Shown one piece after another: positions 1 to 11,270 of a stretch of DNA of 64,000 nt. Every line of letters begins with the position of its first letter. Position 1 is the first letter of the stretch. This DNA is from Sycon ciliatum (taxonomy: Eukaryota; Porifera; Calcarea; Leucosolenida; Sycettidae). The DNA is taken from NCBI RefSeq assembly GCF_964019385.1, contig NC_088653.1, forward strand, positions 12,981,154 to 13,045,153. The letters run 5' to 3'. Under the pieces are notes generated by a model. It did no database searches. It was given only the letters and a program-made list of their open reading frames with translations, and had not been told where the DNA came from. A program made the translations under genes and the position numbers.

Positions 1-512
1 CCGTAAAAGGAGGCCTCTGTAGCGGAAAAGCTAAATTTAGAAAAGAGATCCTATCAGCTTTTCCATTATATATCGCATTCCGCCCAAAATCAGCACACTT
101 TTCGTAAATGAAAGAGTCAACACAAGCAAAAGAATCAAAGGGAACTGGTCAACTCACCTGTCATTGAGTAATATTCCGCGAAAGGAGGTCTCAGCAGCGC
201 CGAAACGAAATAAGCCAGGCCAGGAGACGAAATATCCGAAACAGCTCATACAAGAAGCAGTTCCAAAGGAGCCGGAGGAAGTTCCTCGCGCACTGACTGC
301 ACTGCAACACAATGTCTGCCGTGCACGTGCACAGCACGCGGCTACCACCCGTTGGTATGGTAGATCTAATAGTGAGCACCTTATGTAGAGACTTACGTAG
401 CCTAAGTGAAATACCGAGCACCTTACGTACGAACTTACATAGCATAGCGGTGTCGTTTTTCTTGCCATGTGAACACAATAATAGAAAAGCTGACAGGATC
501 GCTTTTCTAAAT

Positions 513-666
513 AACGTGAAGCAACTTGGAAGAATGAGTATGAATGCGAAGTGTATGGGGGAATGCATGTAGGGCGATAGTGCGGGTTCGAATCCCAGGT
601 TATGCCTTAAAAAATAGGAGAATTGAAAAATATATATCATCCTTTTTTTGCCTAGGTCATCAAGGC
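513..666 (+). repeat. SINE-like repeat, copy 1
   Basis: This copy matches 796-956 over most of its length: GTGAAGCAACTTGGAAGAA, a segment ending CCCAGGT, then a T-run and GTCATCAAGGC. It carries GGTTCGAATCC at 585-595, a perfect RNA polymerase III B-box as found in tRNA genes. The flanking sequence does not fold into a full tRNA, because the outer T-stem pairs fail. A tRNA-derived SINE or fragment fits best, though I cannot place a good A-box. Confidence 0.4.
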
Positions 667-795
667 GGTAGACGGTGTCGTATTATCCTCGACCGTACCT
701 GGCCCGTACCTGTCCCGTACCTGCCCCGTACCGTACCATCAAAGACGGCTGGCCACAATGCATATTCAAATAGAGCTTTCAAATGCAAGATCGTA

Positions 796-956
796 ATGTG
801 AAGCAACTTGGAAGAATTAGTATGTATGCGAAGTGTATGGGAGATGCATGCAGAGCGATAGTGCGGGTTCGAATCCCAGGTAATGTCTTAAAAAAAGGAA
901 AAATTTATAAGAATTTATAACATCTCTATGCTTTTTTTTGTCTCCGTCATCAAGGC
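796..956 (+). repeat. SINE-like repeat, copy 2
   Basis: This is the second copy of the repeat at 513-666, in direct orientation about 280 bases downstream, with the B-box at 866-876. The similarity runs through the T-run to GTCATCAAGGC, so the duplicated unit is larger than the B-box segment. It could be a tandem duplication or two independent insertions; no target duplications are visible. Confidence 0.4.
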
Positions 957-1685
957 AAAAAAAGCATAGCGTAGGGCTCTGAGGTCCAAGCTCTCTAGTT
1001 TCATTGCCAAATTAGTTTGGGTTACCTTTGAAAATTATCATGTTCCACTGTCTTCGTAATCATCATACTCGTCCAACGGATTTCACTCTGGGCCTCTTCC
1101 TGCGAATAATCAGCTCATCTCTCCCGAAGCTCAACTTCTCCTTCCATCATAACGGAACATCAACTATACATCAGTTTAGAGCAATATCCGTACAAGCCTG
1201 CAGTCATATCATGGCTGCTAAAATCCAGACTGGTCATGACTTCGTAACATGCATTATGTACAAATGTAATGAATATGTACATGTACATGTACACGGGGTT
1301 TTGCGGACTACCCGCCACTATCTCGTCCGCCCCGGAATACCTGATGAAGGCTGATTCACTCGCATCTTCTGCGACAGTCATGTGCTGTGTCAGTGTGAGA
1401 AAGAACTAACTTCGAAGAAGACGAGTTCGAGCATACAATAATGTATTGCCATGATTTCTACCCTGCTTTTCATTGAAAACACTATCTGCATGACCTCCGA
1501 ACCCTTTGCCATGCAGACCACTAGCGCTGATCAGGTGCATTGTACATAGCCTACATACTACAACTGTGGTATAATCGTGTAGTTATGCTCCTACCTCCGA
1601 GAGAATGCCAAATTATGCTCCAAATTTTCAACCACCAAATTATGCCAATAATTATGCCGGCATAATCCGGCGGTGCCTATCCCCC

Positions 1686-2006
1686 ATCCGAGATGGTGAC
1701 CATTCACACTTCACCTTCTGCAATACAATGATCGCCTATAATCCATACTTTCCACACGCTTCCAAGTGCACACGTGGCAATGACATCTTTAAGTAAAAGT
1801 ATAACTCAAATGTATCCGTTCTCACACAAAATGGTATGGACAGGAATATCAAAGGAAATGTAACGCAATAAGAGAAGAAAATAGACGAATGCAACACAAT
1901 CCTACCGTTTGTGGTATTTGAATGAAATAAATATACGGCTCGTTCATGACATGCAACTGCAAGGTCGCAATCGTGCAGAGAAATATTTATCAATCTGTTC
2001 TCACGT
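1686..2006 (-). other. Conserved 3' flank of the gene-family unit
   Basis: This block follows the stop codon of the gene at 2007-3113. Recognisable copies lie 3' of the other members, near 24.64, 28.59, 30.93, 33.21, 36.76, 45.37, 49.38, 52.92 and 55.13 kb. Shared landmarks on the plus strand are GATGGTGACCATTCACACTT and, later, CAAATGTATCCGTTCTCACA. It probably holds the 3' UTR and transcript end. On the minus strand one frame just past the stop stays open in many copies; see the entry at 28696. Confidence 0.6.
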
Positions 2007-3113
2007 TCATGGTTTAGGAAAAAGCCGTGAGCGAGGTGTGCCACAGGCTGTAAAACTTACTTCAAGTTCATTTTCCGTGAAAGTATTAATGGATTCCATG
2101 GTTTGCGGAAAAGGAATCTTAAGAATGAGCTCTCCGAAAAGAAGTTTATCACGAACAAAGAAATTTAAAAAATGCCTTTCGACTAGGTTTTGGATGGAAT
2201 ATGACGATCTCTCTTTTCTATCTGCAGCCAGATGAAACACCCAACATTTGTGATATGGGTTGTAATTATATGGCAAGAATGAGTGAAAATCCGCCAAGAT
2301 ATTCAGGATGTACGCCACAAGAGCAGTTATGAGCGGCGAGCAATCGGTACAAATGTGAAACACGATTCGGAAATTAGAATTTAATATTGCATGCATTCCA
2401 GATGATGACTTTAACGCAATAGCAAAAGCACTCAGCACTAACCGTCTAAAACATGGGAAGTCCATCATATTATTCTGCATTTCGGAATGTGTACTCCAGT
2501 GGTCACAGATGAGATCGAAGCGAAAGTAAAACATGCTAAGAGTATCTATATCCAAATTATATAGTATACGCAAACTCTCGTTCCACGGATGTTCCCATTC
2601 AAAACCAAGATACGTATTCTGGCAAAAAATCTCTGGAGCTACCCGCTGGACAACATTCGCTATGGATGTCTGGTACAATTGACTTGGTGAGAGGTTCTCC
2701 AATGTTGATGCACTTACCCGCAGTGTGTATTGTTCCACTCGATCCCGTAGTACTAGCTGTTGCCAGGTACATAGCTCCTTCACGATACTCGCAAGCCAGT
2801 GAACTTGGCAATTCATCGCATTTACCGTTACATTAACGTGGTTTATATATTGAATGGCTTGTCCTGAAAGGGATGGAAATGCTCCCAGCGCGCGCCGGAA
2901 GTTCTCTGTATTGAAAGGAACACGGGTTCCCCCTGCTCCATTAGAAAACTGAATGTTGAAAACTACATGTTTGTTATCCATCCGGGTGATTTGGCGATAA
3001 CTATGCGTCGATAAATCGGGACTGAATGTTAAATTCATAGTCAGGTGCAGCGAGTTGTAACATCCCACCCCCCAATGATATTCTGTTTGAAATTCCAGTT
3101 CGAAATCTACCAT
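2007..3113 (-). CDS. Tandem gene-family member 1 (368 aa, unknown function)
   Basis: This is an intact single-exon frame starting at an ATG in the context CAGTATGG, with the same start used by its paralogues. I do not recognise the family. Blocks shared with the other members are at about residues 46-80 (VPFNTENFRRALG), 98-163 (MNCQVHW, then SASTLENLSP and QLYQTSIANVVQRVAPE), 216-246 (FPCFRRL), 252-295 (LITALVAYILNILAD) and 309-341 (LKIPFPQT), with RSRLFPKP at the end. Residues 164-215 are variable. Cysteines at about 102, 115, 203, 221, 255 and 258 recur in paralogues. I see no signal peptide and no clear membrane span, so a soluble intracellular protein is my inference. It is closest to the copy at 28696. 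Upstream lies a co-duplicated spacer, then a LINE. Confidence 0.75.
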   Translation of the reverse strand: MVDFELEFQTEYHWGVGCYNSLHLTMNLTFSPDLSTHSYRQITRMDNKHVVFNIQFSNGAGGTRVPFNTENFRRALGAFPSLSGQAIQYINHVNVTVNAMNCQVHWLASIVKELCTWQQLVLRDRVEQYTLRVSASTLENLSPSQLYQTSIANVVQRVAPEIFCQNTYLGFEWEHPWNESLRILYNLDIDTLSMFYFRFDLICDHWSTHSEMQNNMMDFPCFRRLVLSAFAIALKSSSGMHAILNSNFRIVFHICTDCSPLITALVAYILNILADFHSFLPYNYNPYHKCWVFHLAADRKERSSYSIQNLVERHFLNFFVRDKLLFGELILKIPFPQTMESINTFTENELEVSFTACGTPRSRLFPKP

Positions 3114-4110
3114 ACTGATGACTGGTCAAACACTAGCGGCGTTGTTGTCTTGTTTGTGGGAGTCTTAATCTCTACGACTATATTCACCGTATCCTAGCTT
3201 TTTCAAAATGTGCTCCTTCAACGATTCAGGTAAAAACATGTACTCACTCTTGGGGTAACTGTTATCAACCCATGACTCCTGAACGAGCGCCTTCGCTGGG
3301 TGAAAAATTGACCCCAAGTGCAAAGCTCCGTCCATAATCTGTTCACACTACGACAGTGTAGTTTCACAGGTCAACAAGGCACTAAACCACTTTGTTGTAA
3401 CTCGAAGGTACATGATATAATTTGAATGATCAGACATCATGAATACGCTGTTGGCAAGTAGTCTGAAGAACGTTGTGTATGTACGCGAAGGATTTAGGTT
3501 CAGAGCTAGCAGTGTAAAATTATCGCAAGCTCGTGGATGGTGTATCCAGCCGTGGTGTAGAGAACAGGCTCATGAAGGTGCATGTCGTGCGTTGCACAGC
3601 CATAGACCATAGACCTGTCAACACTGGGCTGTAACATTGGTGCAGGGCGCAAAGCTGGAATCACTGTCCATGTTAAGGCACTACCTGTAACAGTTCCCTG
3701 TTAGCGCTTACCTTATCTGCCCGCTAGCTCTGTATCTTGCACCTTTCCCTATCCTGTCAGCACTCGCGTTATCACCTTAGGGCACGAACAGCCCTATATC
3801 AGTTGTGTTGCCTTGAGCAAGCATTGTCTTTTCCAAGAATACCTTCAAAAGGTTACACTACCTAGCTATATCTGAGAATTTCAGCACACCATATCGCTGC
3901 TCATGTATGTACCACCATACCACCTATCAGGGAGTATTCCTTTCTCGGGATATGTTCCACTATTTAATATGTTTAGCGCCAGTCTGGTGATGGTAAGAGA
4001 CAGTGTTTCTTGTTTGTGACAAAGCTGTGGCTTACTTGTTTCAAAACGGTTACGTTGAGCACTCCCAGTTATTGTCAATGTTTTCGTACAAATATAAAAA
4101 ATTGAATTTT
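3114..4110. other. 5' flank and spacer of family unit 1
   Basis: This stretch corresponds to the upstream spacers of other units. The leader next to the ATG, the AAATGTGCTCCTTCAACGATTC-type block (about 3200-3230) and the segment near 3537-3690 all recur upstream of other copies. The segment at 3280-3350 matches 62290-62350. No independent gene is evident. Homology to the spacer fades near 4100, where the LINE begins. Confidence 0.55.
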
Positions 4111-4718
4111 TCGAGTGCGGATGCAGTTTTAGGAGCTCCGCTCCTATCAGCCTTTCCGAGTCTGTAACTGTAACCTACAGGAGCTGTGACTTGTACTGCG
4201 GACTATGGCCACCAATGAGCATGTCGACCTGGCCCTTCTGACGTTCGACTGTCTACAAAACCTGGCCACCCGGACTGGCATCCCGAAAGCGGACTCCTTC
4301 TCACGGCCCGACCTGGTGGGAGCGCTCCGGAAGGAGGGGATTGGGTCCCACCCCATCCTGGAAGGTATGACCGGTATAGGACATGTCACGACTGCTTTGG
4401 CCGCATTGTCCTCGACAATAATGGACCTGAATAAAGAAATAGTGGCAATTAGGGTGGGAAGAGATGATGAAATTGCTTCCTTGAAGCTTGAAATTCAACA
4501 GCTGAGGCGGGAAATGGCTGACCTGCGAGATACTAGCGTACACACACAGCACGCCATGCCACACCAGTACAGCGACGTAGTACTAGGAACCGCCACACAA
4601 ACTGCAAGTGCACGTGCGAGGCTCAGCACCACAACGGGCAGGTCTGTACAAACGTACGGTACACACGCCGGCAGTGGCAGCCTGCCAGGAGAAACGCGTG
4701 TGCCACAACCCAACACTA

Positions 4719-5630
4719 CAGGTAGACTCCCTCTAATTCGAATACGGTGTAATTCGAACATTCCGTGTAATTCGAACTTTTTCGTTGTACCGATCTTCTG
4801 CAAGTCACTTCAAGTCAAATTCAAATGCATTATTCGAAGTACGAAAAGTGCGCCCGATGGATAATTCGAACTCTGCCTTCGTACAGAAGAGCAGTTTACA
4901 GTACAGTGACTATGTCCTTCGAGCGCTTATTTCGAAGTGAGATGGAGTTGCTCTACTCGTAATTCGAAGTTCATTTTATCTCCTCCTCTAGCCAAGAGTA
5001 GCTCAAAAATTGATCTCTGGTCCGCTCCAGGATCGACAATAGCGTTGAAGAAACCCACATTCTCTCGAATGATTTGATCCAAGCCCGTGCAAGACAAAGT
5101 GCGAAGATTTGATTGAAGACGACTTCTTCCAGGTGGTTGGCTCCCTTCGCGGATCTCAATGGCTTGTCATGCCGCGCCAGTTCATGCGCAAAGAAGTTTG
5201 GGACTGAACAACAACTGGAAGTCGTAAAAATTGCCTATGCCTATGCTCCACTCCCGTTCTTCAGAACGAGGTGCTGGTCTCCGCAGGGCTTTCATGACGC
5301 AGAGAAGGCAGCGCTGTTCTTTTGCGTTGAAATCGTTTCAGGACAACTGCAGCGATTGAAAACTGCTTCACAGAACTTCGTAGAAGATGAAAATAATGTC
5401 CAATGACTTCGTGTCGATCCAGTGTTTTGGTGAAATGAGCTGATCTCGTTGTTCATGTTCACCTATGTTTCGTTGATGCAAATAAAATGTGCAAAAATAA
5501 TCAGGACACAATTGCGAGCATTTTGACGTACATATCAGTACATGGGACTGCATTTGGATAATTAGAAGTTCTGGATAATTCGAATTTAGGGCCTGGCAAT
5601 TTGAGGTTCGAATTAGAGGGAGTCTACCTG
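4719..5630. mobile_element. Non-autonomous pogo/Tigger-like DNA transposon, 912 bp
   Basis: The ends are perfect inverted repeats of about 24 bases beginning CAGGTAGACTCCCTCTAATT, flanked by TA on both sides (4717-4718 and 5631-5632). TA duplication with CAG termini fits the Tc1/mariner-pogo group. Extra copies of TAATTCGAA lie near the left end. Internal frames are short and I see no DDE transposase, so it is probably a deletion derivative moved in trans. The orientation of the parent is not determinable. It sits in LINE ORF1. Confidence 0.85.
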
Positions 5631-5750
5631 TACTACAAGTCGTAGTTCCAGCCCCGCAGCAGGCGTGCATGCATCCCGTAGGTCCAGCACTACTACAAGT
5701 CGTAGCTCCAGCCCCGCAGCAGGCCTGGATGCATCCCGTAGGTCCACCCA
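5631..5750 (+). repeat. 20-codon tandem duplication in LINE ORF1
   Basis: Two adjacent 60-base units (5631-5690 and 5691-5750), each starting TACTACAAGTCGTAG, differ at only a few positions. Being 60 bases, the duplication keeps the frame and repeats a Ser/Arg-rich stretch (TSRSSPAAG) in the linker between the coiled coil and the RRM-like domain. It probably adds basic, flexible linker. Confidence 0.8.
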
Positions 5751-7473
5751 TACTGAACAACAAGTACATGAATGGCAGGAACACCAGGGCAGACGCACTC
5801 GAGCCGCCCAGAGACAAAGGCACGCGGCAGATACTAGTAGTAGTCAGTCCCAGCTAGCTCAAAGCATAACAAGGCGGGTGGAAACATCCCGCTACACCAA
5901 GCCGGCTCGTGATAGCGAGCCGGCAGTAGACCTCACGGCATCACCCCGGGCCAAACGCAAAGTGTTTTACGTTGGCAACGTGCAGCCACACTGCTCCGCA
6001 TTATCAATTGCTGAATGGTGCTCTGCCCGAGGAGTGCAGATTCAGGAAGGTGTCATATTTGCATCCAAGCACTTCAGAACTGCCTACGCACGGGTGACCG
6101 TCGAGGCAGCTGATGAGAACACAGTCGGTGACAAAGGGTTCTGGTCGGATGCTCTTTCGCACACGGTTAGGCCCTGGCGTTTTGCCGCGGACAGTTTTGA
6201 CACCAGCAATGCCAACCAGGCAAACAACGTCCTCTCCTCAGGCTCAGCATGATAGCGCGACCACAGCTGAATCCACTGGCTCGGCCCTACTTCCCCCCTT
6301 GCCAGGGTAAACTGACCTTGCTTTCCGTAAATTGCCGCTCAATGGTTAACAAATCTGCCGAACTGTCTGTCATTGCTGATTTCAACAAACCTGATGTCAT
6401 CTGTCTAAATGAAACATGGCTAAATCCAAGCATAGCGCTCACCATCTCCGGTTATACCACATTTCGTCGCGACCGACCACCTCATGGTAACAAATCCGGT
6501 ACGGCAACCAGAGGATATGGTGGAGTTGCGATTCTTGTCCGGCAAAATCGCTTCGGAAGAGTCCAAGTTCGCGACGACCTTGCTCGTCCGACCTGTGAAT
6601 CCGTCTGGGTTGAGCTTCACCCAATCTTAGGCTCCCCGACGCCCATCCTCGTCTGCTGTACCTACCGTCCGCCCTCAGTCAAAACCACGGAAATAGACCA
6701 CTTCTGTGATATGCTAGCTAGTGCTTTGGTAACCGTTCCCATGTCATCGTACCATGTCATAATGGCTGGGGACTTCAACAGTAAGCACAAACGGTGGTGC
6801 CCATCGGATTTAACGTGTCCTGCTGGGGCGGCACTTTTTCGCACCCTTACCTGCTTCGGTTTGGATCAGCTGGTGCAGAGTCCAACGCACACAACATCTT
6901 CCGGAACACAGTCATGTCTAGACCTTGTCTTCACGAACCAACCCCTGCTGGCGACGGACGTTCACACAGCTTGCGCTCTTGGCTCCTCGGACCATCTCAT
7001 GGTTTCATGCCAGTTCGCCGTCTCATTGCCCTCGGATCCAGACCTGCCACTTCCTTCTCGCAAACCGCTCCCATATCGCTTCCGTCGAGTTCCCTCTCAG
7101 TGCTGGGACTCTATGAACGCTGATTTCTCCTGCCACGACTGGTCGTTTCTGCAACCAGAAGGCTCTCCAACTGTTGACGCCGCGGTAGATCACTTTGCAG
7201 CCGTCCTTGAACGAGGGTTCCAACAGCACCTCTCTAACTTTGCTATCGGCTACAACAACCGGAAACATTCCAACCCAACATCCTCGACATCTAGTCCCCC
7301 ATGGGTGACACGGTCCCTCGTATCTGAAGTGAAGCGCAAGCGTGATCTTTTCAGCATCTACAAGAAATTCCCAACGCCGGTTAACCGGGAGGCTTACCGA
7401 GTTCAACGCAACTTCGTCAAGCACCTTTCTCGTACCTCACACCGCTCCTTTCTAAACTCTCTTTCTGCAACAC

Positions 7474-7656
7474 TGTAACAGGTTTAATCAAACTTGAAAA
7501 GTAAGAGGCCTGGTTGAGCGTGCCTCGACCAGTTATATGCAAAATGTGATAGTATACATGTGGCAATGGCGCCAATGAAGGTGCTAATAGACAGGCGTAA
7601 GACGCATGAGGTGCGAGGGAGTGTAAAGTTATAGAGAACAGGGGAAAACTGTTACA
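7474..7656 (-). repeat. 3' LTR of the chromovirus
   Basis: This 183-bp LTR starts TGTAACAGG and ends CTGTTACA, an 8-bp inverted terminal pair. It matches 11271-11453 by eye. The purine tract lies next to it at 7657-7670. Confidence 0.95.
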
Positions 7657-7670
7657 TCATCCCCCTCCTA
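7657..7670 (-). promoter_or_regulatory. Polypurine tract of the chromovirus
   Basis: On the minus strand AGGAGGGGGATGA directly precedes the 3' LTR. This is the expected place and composition for the plus-strand DNA primer. Confidence 0.8.
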
Positions 7671-7855
7671 TGGAGAGGAAGGAGCTTATAACCCAAATGC
7701 TCAAGTGGAATAGAGTACAATAAGCGCAAACACGTGCGAGACGAAAAAAGGCTTCGCACTGAAGTAACACAATAAGACGACTGAAACTCCATGCAAATAA
7801 AGTGTAATAAGCTCAACAAATGTGTAAGGTGAAACTAGAAGTTCAACTGCAAAAC

Positions 7856-10273
7856 TCAGCGGGCAGAAGCCAAGGTTTTGTACTTCTGAAGTGGAACAAT
7901 GTCATTACCAGATTCATCCAACAAATAATGTTCAGGCTCCCAAGTGGCATCAGAGTAGCCTTGCCACTTGACTAGGTACTGAAGCTGATTCTGCCGGCGG
8001 CGGTGACTGAGAATGTTCTCCACCACATAGCGGGCATGACCATCAAGGTCCGTGATAGGCGGAGGCGTAGGCTGTCTCCTATTAGGAATAGCGTTCTTCT
8101 CGTAGGCACGGAGTGCCGACACATTAAATACCGGGTGACAGCGGCTGGTATGAGGCAACTTGAGCTTGTAGGCATTCGGGCCGACCACATGGGTTATAGG
8201 AAAGGGGCCAAACCACTTGGGGCGTAATTTATGGGATGGTCGGTCCCGAGCTTCAGGAGTCAGGAGGAAATCCCGGTAGACCATTACCAAATCTCCCACC
8301 TTCAGCTTTCCCTCGACCCTTGTCCGATCTGCATAGAAGGCCTGACGAGCTTGAGCTGCCACTAGCGCATCTTGTGAGATCTTGACCGCGTCTTGTCTTG
8401 CTTGCAACCAATCAGCTGAATCTCTGCTTCCCTGAATAGGGTTGAGGAAGTCGGGTGGCGCTCTGGGATTTAGACCGTAATTTAAGAAGAACGGTGTGTT
8501 TCCTGTAGATGATTGAGTAGCGCTGTTGATAGAAAACTCACAGAGAGGTAGGAGCATATCCCAGTTATCTTGTTTATGATTTACAAAAGCCCTCAGCACA
8601 TCCTCTACTATTCTGTTTACTCGTTCAGTTAGGCCATCTGTCTGAGGGTGATTGGCAGTACTAAATGCTAGTTTCGTTCCTAAGCGATCAAACAATTCCT
8701 GAAAAAATGCTGCCGTAAATCTTGGATCACGATCACATACAATACTAGAACTCAAACCATGAAGTCGAAATACATGTTGAATATACAGATCAGCACTTCC
8801 TTTAGCGTCAATAGTAGAGGAAGTAGGTGCTAAATGTACACACTTTGTCAAGCGGTCTACAAATACATATATAGCATCATGACCTGTATCGGTCCTAGGC
8901 AAACCCATGATAAAATCCATCGAGATATCCGCCCACGGCTGACTGGGCACTGGTAAATTCTGCAAGAGACCAGTTTTTAGCTGGCCGCCTTTAACTCGTT
9001 GGCAGACGTCACATGACTTGACAAACGCCTTTACATCCAGTCCCATTCTGGGCCAATAGAAATATCTAGAGAGTCTGAAATAGGTGCGATCTCGACCGGG
9101 ATGCCCCGCAGTCACACAGTCATGGTATTCTTGAAGCAGGGCGAGTCGGAGTTTGCTACTCTTTGGAATGCATAACCTGTTCTGTGGTGAAGATCTGAGA
9201 TAAAGATAACCGGGTGTTTCATTTAGAAGGTAACGGTCGTGCAGATTGTCATGGCTTGAATTTTTCAGTCTCCTGATAATGGGAGCAAGATCCTTGTCGC
9301 ACTTGTAACCGCTGACAATTAACTGCGCTAAGTCTGGATTAATCTCTAGGGTATGCTCTATGGCATTCAACTGAATGTTAGGAGGATAGGATGACCCGCC
9401 TATTTCAGAATCACTGAACAGATCTGGACGGCGTGAAAGCGGGTCGGCAATGTTTTTCTTTCCTGGTTTGTGAAAGACCGTAAAGTCATAGTCAGCTAAA
9501 AACTCTACCCATCTTGCCTCACGCTTGGTGAGAGTCGGTTTGGTTCGTAAATAGACAACACCCATATTATCAGTCATCAGGTCAAAGTGGCGGAATAGAT
9601 AGATTCTCCAGCACTTTAATGCAAATACCACAGCCAACGTTTCCCTCTCGGCCGCAGTATAGTTGCGTTCTGCAGCTGACAGTTTCCGACTACAATAGGC
9701 TACGGGATGCAAATCCATATCTTCTCCCTGCTGCAGGAGCACACCCGCCACGGCAAAGTCACTTGCGTCAGTTTCTACCATGAAGCTTTTCTCAACATCG
9801 GCCAGTTGCAACACTGGCGCCTCGAGTAATGCTGATTTTAGAGACTCGAATGCCTTCTGTCTAGCAGCGCTCCATTCAAAGCGTGAATTTTTTCCGGTGA
9901 TTTCTTCTAATGGACGAGAGATGGTCGAGTGTCGATCTATGAACCTTCGGAAATAGTTTGCAAAGCCAAGAAACTTCCTCACATCAGTTACTGACGACGG
10001 AGTTGGCCATGTTTCCACAGCACTTATCTTCTTGGGATCAGGGGAAATTGATGTGCCGTTGATTTTATGCCCCAAGAAGAGAACTTCTCTCACGCCAAAT
10101 TCGCATTTAGACTGTTTGCAATACAGCTCACTATTTCTAAGTGTTTCTAGAACTGTTTGAAGATGATGCTGATGATCTTCCCAGGTCTTGCTGAAAACTA
10201 GAATGTCATCCAAGAATACTACAACGAATTTCATTGCCGACGCTGACGTTGCTGACATGACACCTTTCTGCAA
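7856..10273 (-). pseudogene. Chromovirus pol, lacking protease and N-terminal RT
   Basis: The open frame of about 805 codons begins with a non-ATG codon and enters RT at the catalytic box (FVVVFLDDILVFSKT). Next come RT thumb/connection, RNase H (VETDASDFAVAGVL, LMTDNMG), integrase zinc-binding (HPGRDRTY, CDVC), D-D-E core (SMDFIMG, CDRDPRF, TDGLTERVN) and a GPF-type module. It ends in a chromodomain at about residues 740-785 (ENILSHRR, YLVKWQGYSDATWEPE), which by family knowledge targets integration to marked chromatin. The start of pol survives in another frame at 10206-10409 (NRFGALEVE). The missing stretch between contains protease and RT fingers, so the deletion also shifts the frame. 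Confidence 0.9.
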
Positions 10274-10417
10274 CGGGACAATTTCCTACAGCTATGGGTG
10301 TCTCCGGCTCCGTAGGTTCCTGGAGAGCAACGTCTTCAACCTCCAGAGCTCCGAACCGGTTAGCGACTGGTACCGGCGTGGGCGCTTGGGTCGTCGCCAG
10401 TAAGCGCACCCCCTTTC

Positions 10418-11257
10418 TTACTGGCGACCAGCGTTTGGGTAGCGCTGTCCACCCTCAGTACAGTCTTTAGCGAGGTGGCCTGGCTTCCTGCAAGCAAAGC
10501 AGTGTCCCATTGCTCGCAGTTGGACACGCTCTTGGTCCGTCAGCTTGCGGAGGCCCTGACCACGGAAGCTGGGCACGGAACGCGACTCTCTACTGGCTGG
10601 TGGCCCCGACGCCGGTGGCCCTGACGACTGCTCCACGGTGTTTGCTGCCATGACAGCTTGCTCCAGGGTACGTGGATGCTCACGCATGACCTGTCGCTGG
10701 ATGTGCGGCACTAGACCCCTGACGAACAGCAGCGCTCTGGTGTGGTGGTCGATTTCCGGCACTTGCAGGCTGAGGCGAGTGAAAGCAGCAATGTATGCGT
10801 CCAGCGACCCGCGCTGCGCTGCGGAAATTAGTCCCATACGCGATGTTTCCTCGTTGTGCCGTGGTCCGTACACATCGCCAAGTGCCGCTTTCAGAGCAGG
10901 CCAGTCGGAAAACACTTGGTTAGCTTCCAATGCCGCTATCAACCAAAGACGAGCGTTTCCAGTCAAAAATCCTGCCGCGTAGTCGACCCTCTGTGCCGCA
11001 TTTGGGAGTGCCAACGACCGTAGGGCCATGTCCATTGCAAACGTCCATTCTTTGAATGTAGCGGAATCTCCTCCAAACACAGGCGGCTCTTTCGTAAGGC
11101 GGGGTGTTGGCTCCCACGGTTCCGAGTTCGGATGTATCGTTCGGTTTCCTTGGCTAACGCGCTGAGCGGTCTTGATATCGTTTATCAGCCGAACGACGAG
11201 TACGAGGAGCGTAAGCAGAGCGACCAGAACACCTGCCAAAAGCAGAGTAGGAACCAT
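10418..11257 (-). CDS. Chromovirus Gag (279 aa)
   Basis: This frame encodes the structural Gag. The central retrotransposon-gag region spans about residues 65-215 (LWLIAALEANQVFSDWP, LLFVRGLVPHIQRQV). One CCHC knuckle, CFACRKPGHLAKDC, lies near the end. The N-terminus is unusual: about 20 hydrophobic residues (LLLAGVLVALLTLLVLVV) that could be a membrane anchor. The first ATG lies inside the primer-binding site, so translation starts almost at the end of the leader; a later start cannot be excluded. The frame is intact and could still make particles. Confidence 0.85.
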   Translation of the reverse strand: MVPTLLLAGVLVALLTLLVLVVRLINDIKTAQRVSQGNRTIHPNSEPWEPTPRLTKEPPVFGGDSATFKEWTFAMDMALRSLALPNAAQRVDYAAGFLTGNARLWLIAALEANQVFSDWPALKAALGDVYGPRHNEETSRMGLISAAQRGSLDAYIAAFTRLSLQVPEIDHHTRALLFVRGLVPHIQRQVMREHPRTLEQAVMAANTVEQSSGPPASGPPASRESRSVPSFRGQGLRKLTDQERVQLRAMGHCFACRKPGHLAKDCTEGGQRYPNAGRQ

Positions 11258-11269
11258 CCTCTGCTACCA
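11252..11269 (-). promoter_or_regulatory. Primer-binding site for initiator tRNA-Met
   Basis: The minus strand reads TGGTAGCAGAGGATGGTT one base inside the 5' LTR. That is the complement of the conserved 3' end of animal initiator tRNA-Met (...AACCATCCTCTGCTACCA), recalled from the known tRNA sequence. The Gag ATG lies within it (11255-11257). Confidence 0.9.
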
Positions 11270-11270
11270 G

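Larger units (their letters stand above)
1..1685. other. Gene-free left edge of the window
   Basis: I see no convincing gene here. Open frames are short and unrelated to the gene family further right. The first 20 bases resemble, in inverted orientation, the start of the poly(A)-tailed insert at 19325, so a second copy may end at the window edge. The only structured content is the pair of B-box-bearing repeats at 513-666 and 796-956, with a short run of CCCGTACCTG-like repeats between them (about 690-735). Confidence 0.5.
4205..6252 (+). pseudogene. LINE ORF1, split by a pogo-like insertion
   Basis: ORF1 encodes a probable RNA-binding chaperone of the LINE ribonucleoprotein. The frame opened at the ATG (4205) continues after the 912-bp insert plus its 2-bp duplication; 914 bases shift the frame to exactly that of the downstream part, giving about 377 codons in all. 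The N-terminal part has a likely coiled coil around IMDLNKEIVAIR and IQQLRREMADLR. The C-terminal part has an RRM-like start (KVFYVGNVQPH) and a VRPWRF motif typical of invertebrate LINE ORF1 proteins. There is a 20-codon tandem repeat just after the insertion. The stop TGA overlaps the ORF2 start as ATGA (6249-6252), suggesting termination-coupled reinitiation. As it stands the frame is broken only by the insertion. Confidence 0.8.

Noticed and set aside
580..600. A possible complete tRNA gene at the B-box
   Set aside because: The T-stem pairs only partly and no acceptor or anticodon arm can be drawn; it is treated as SINE-like.
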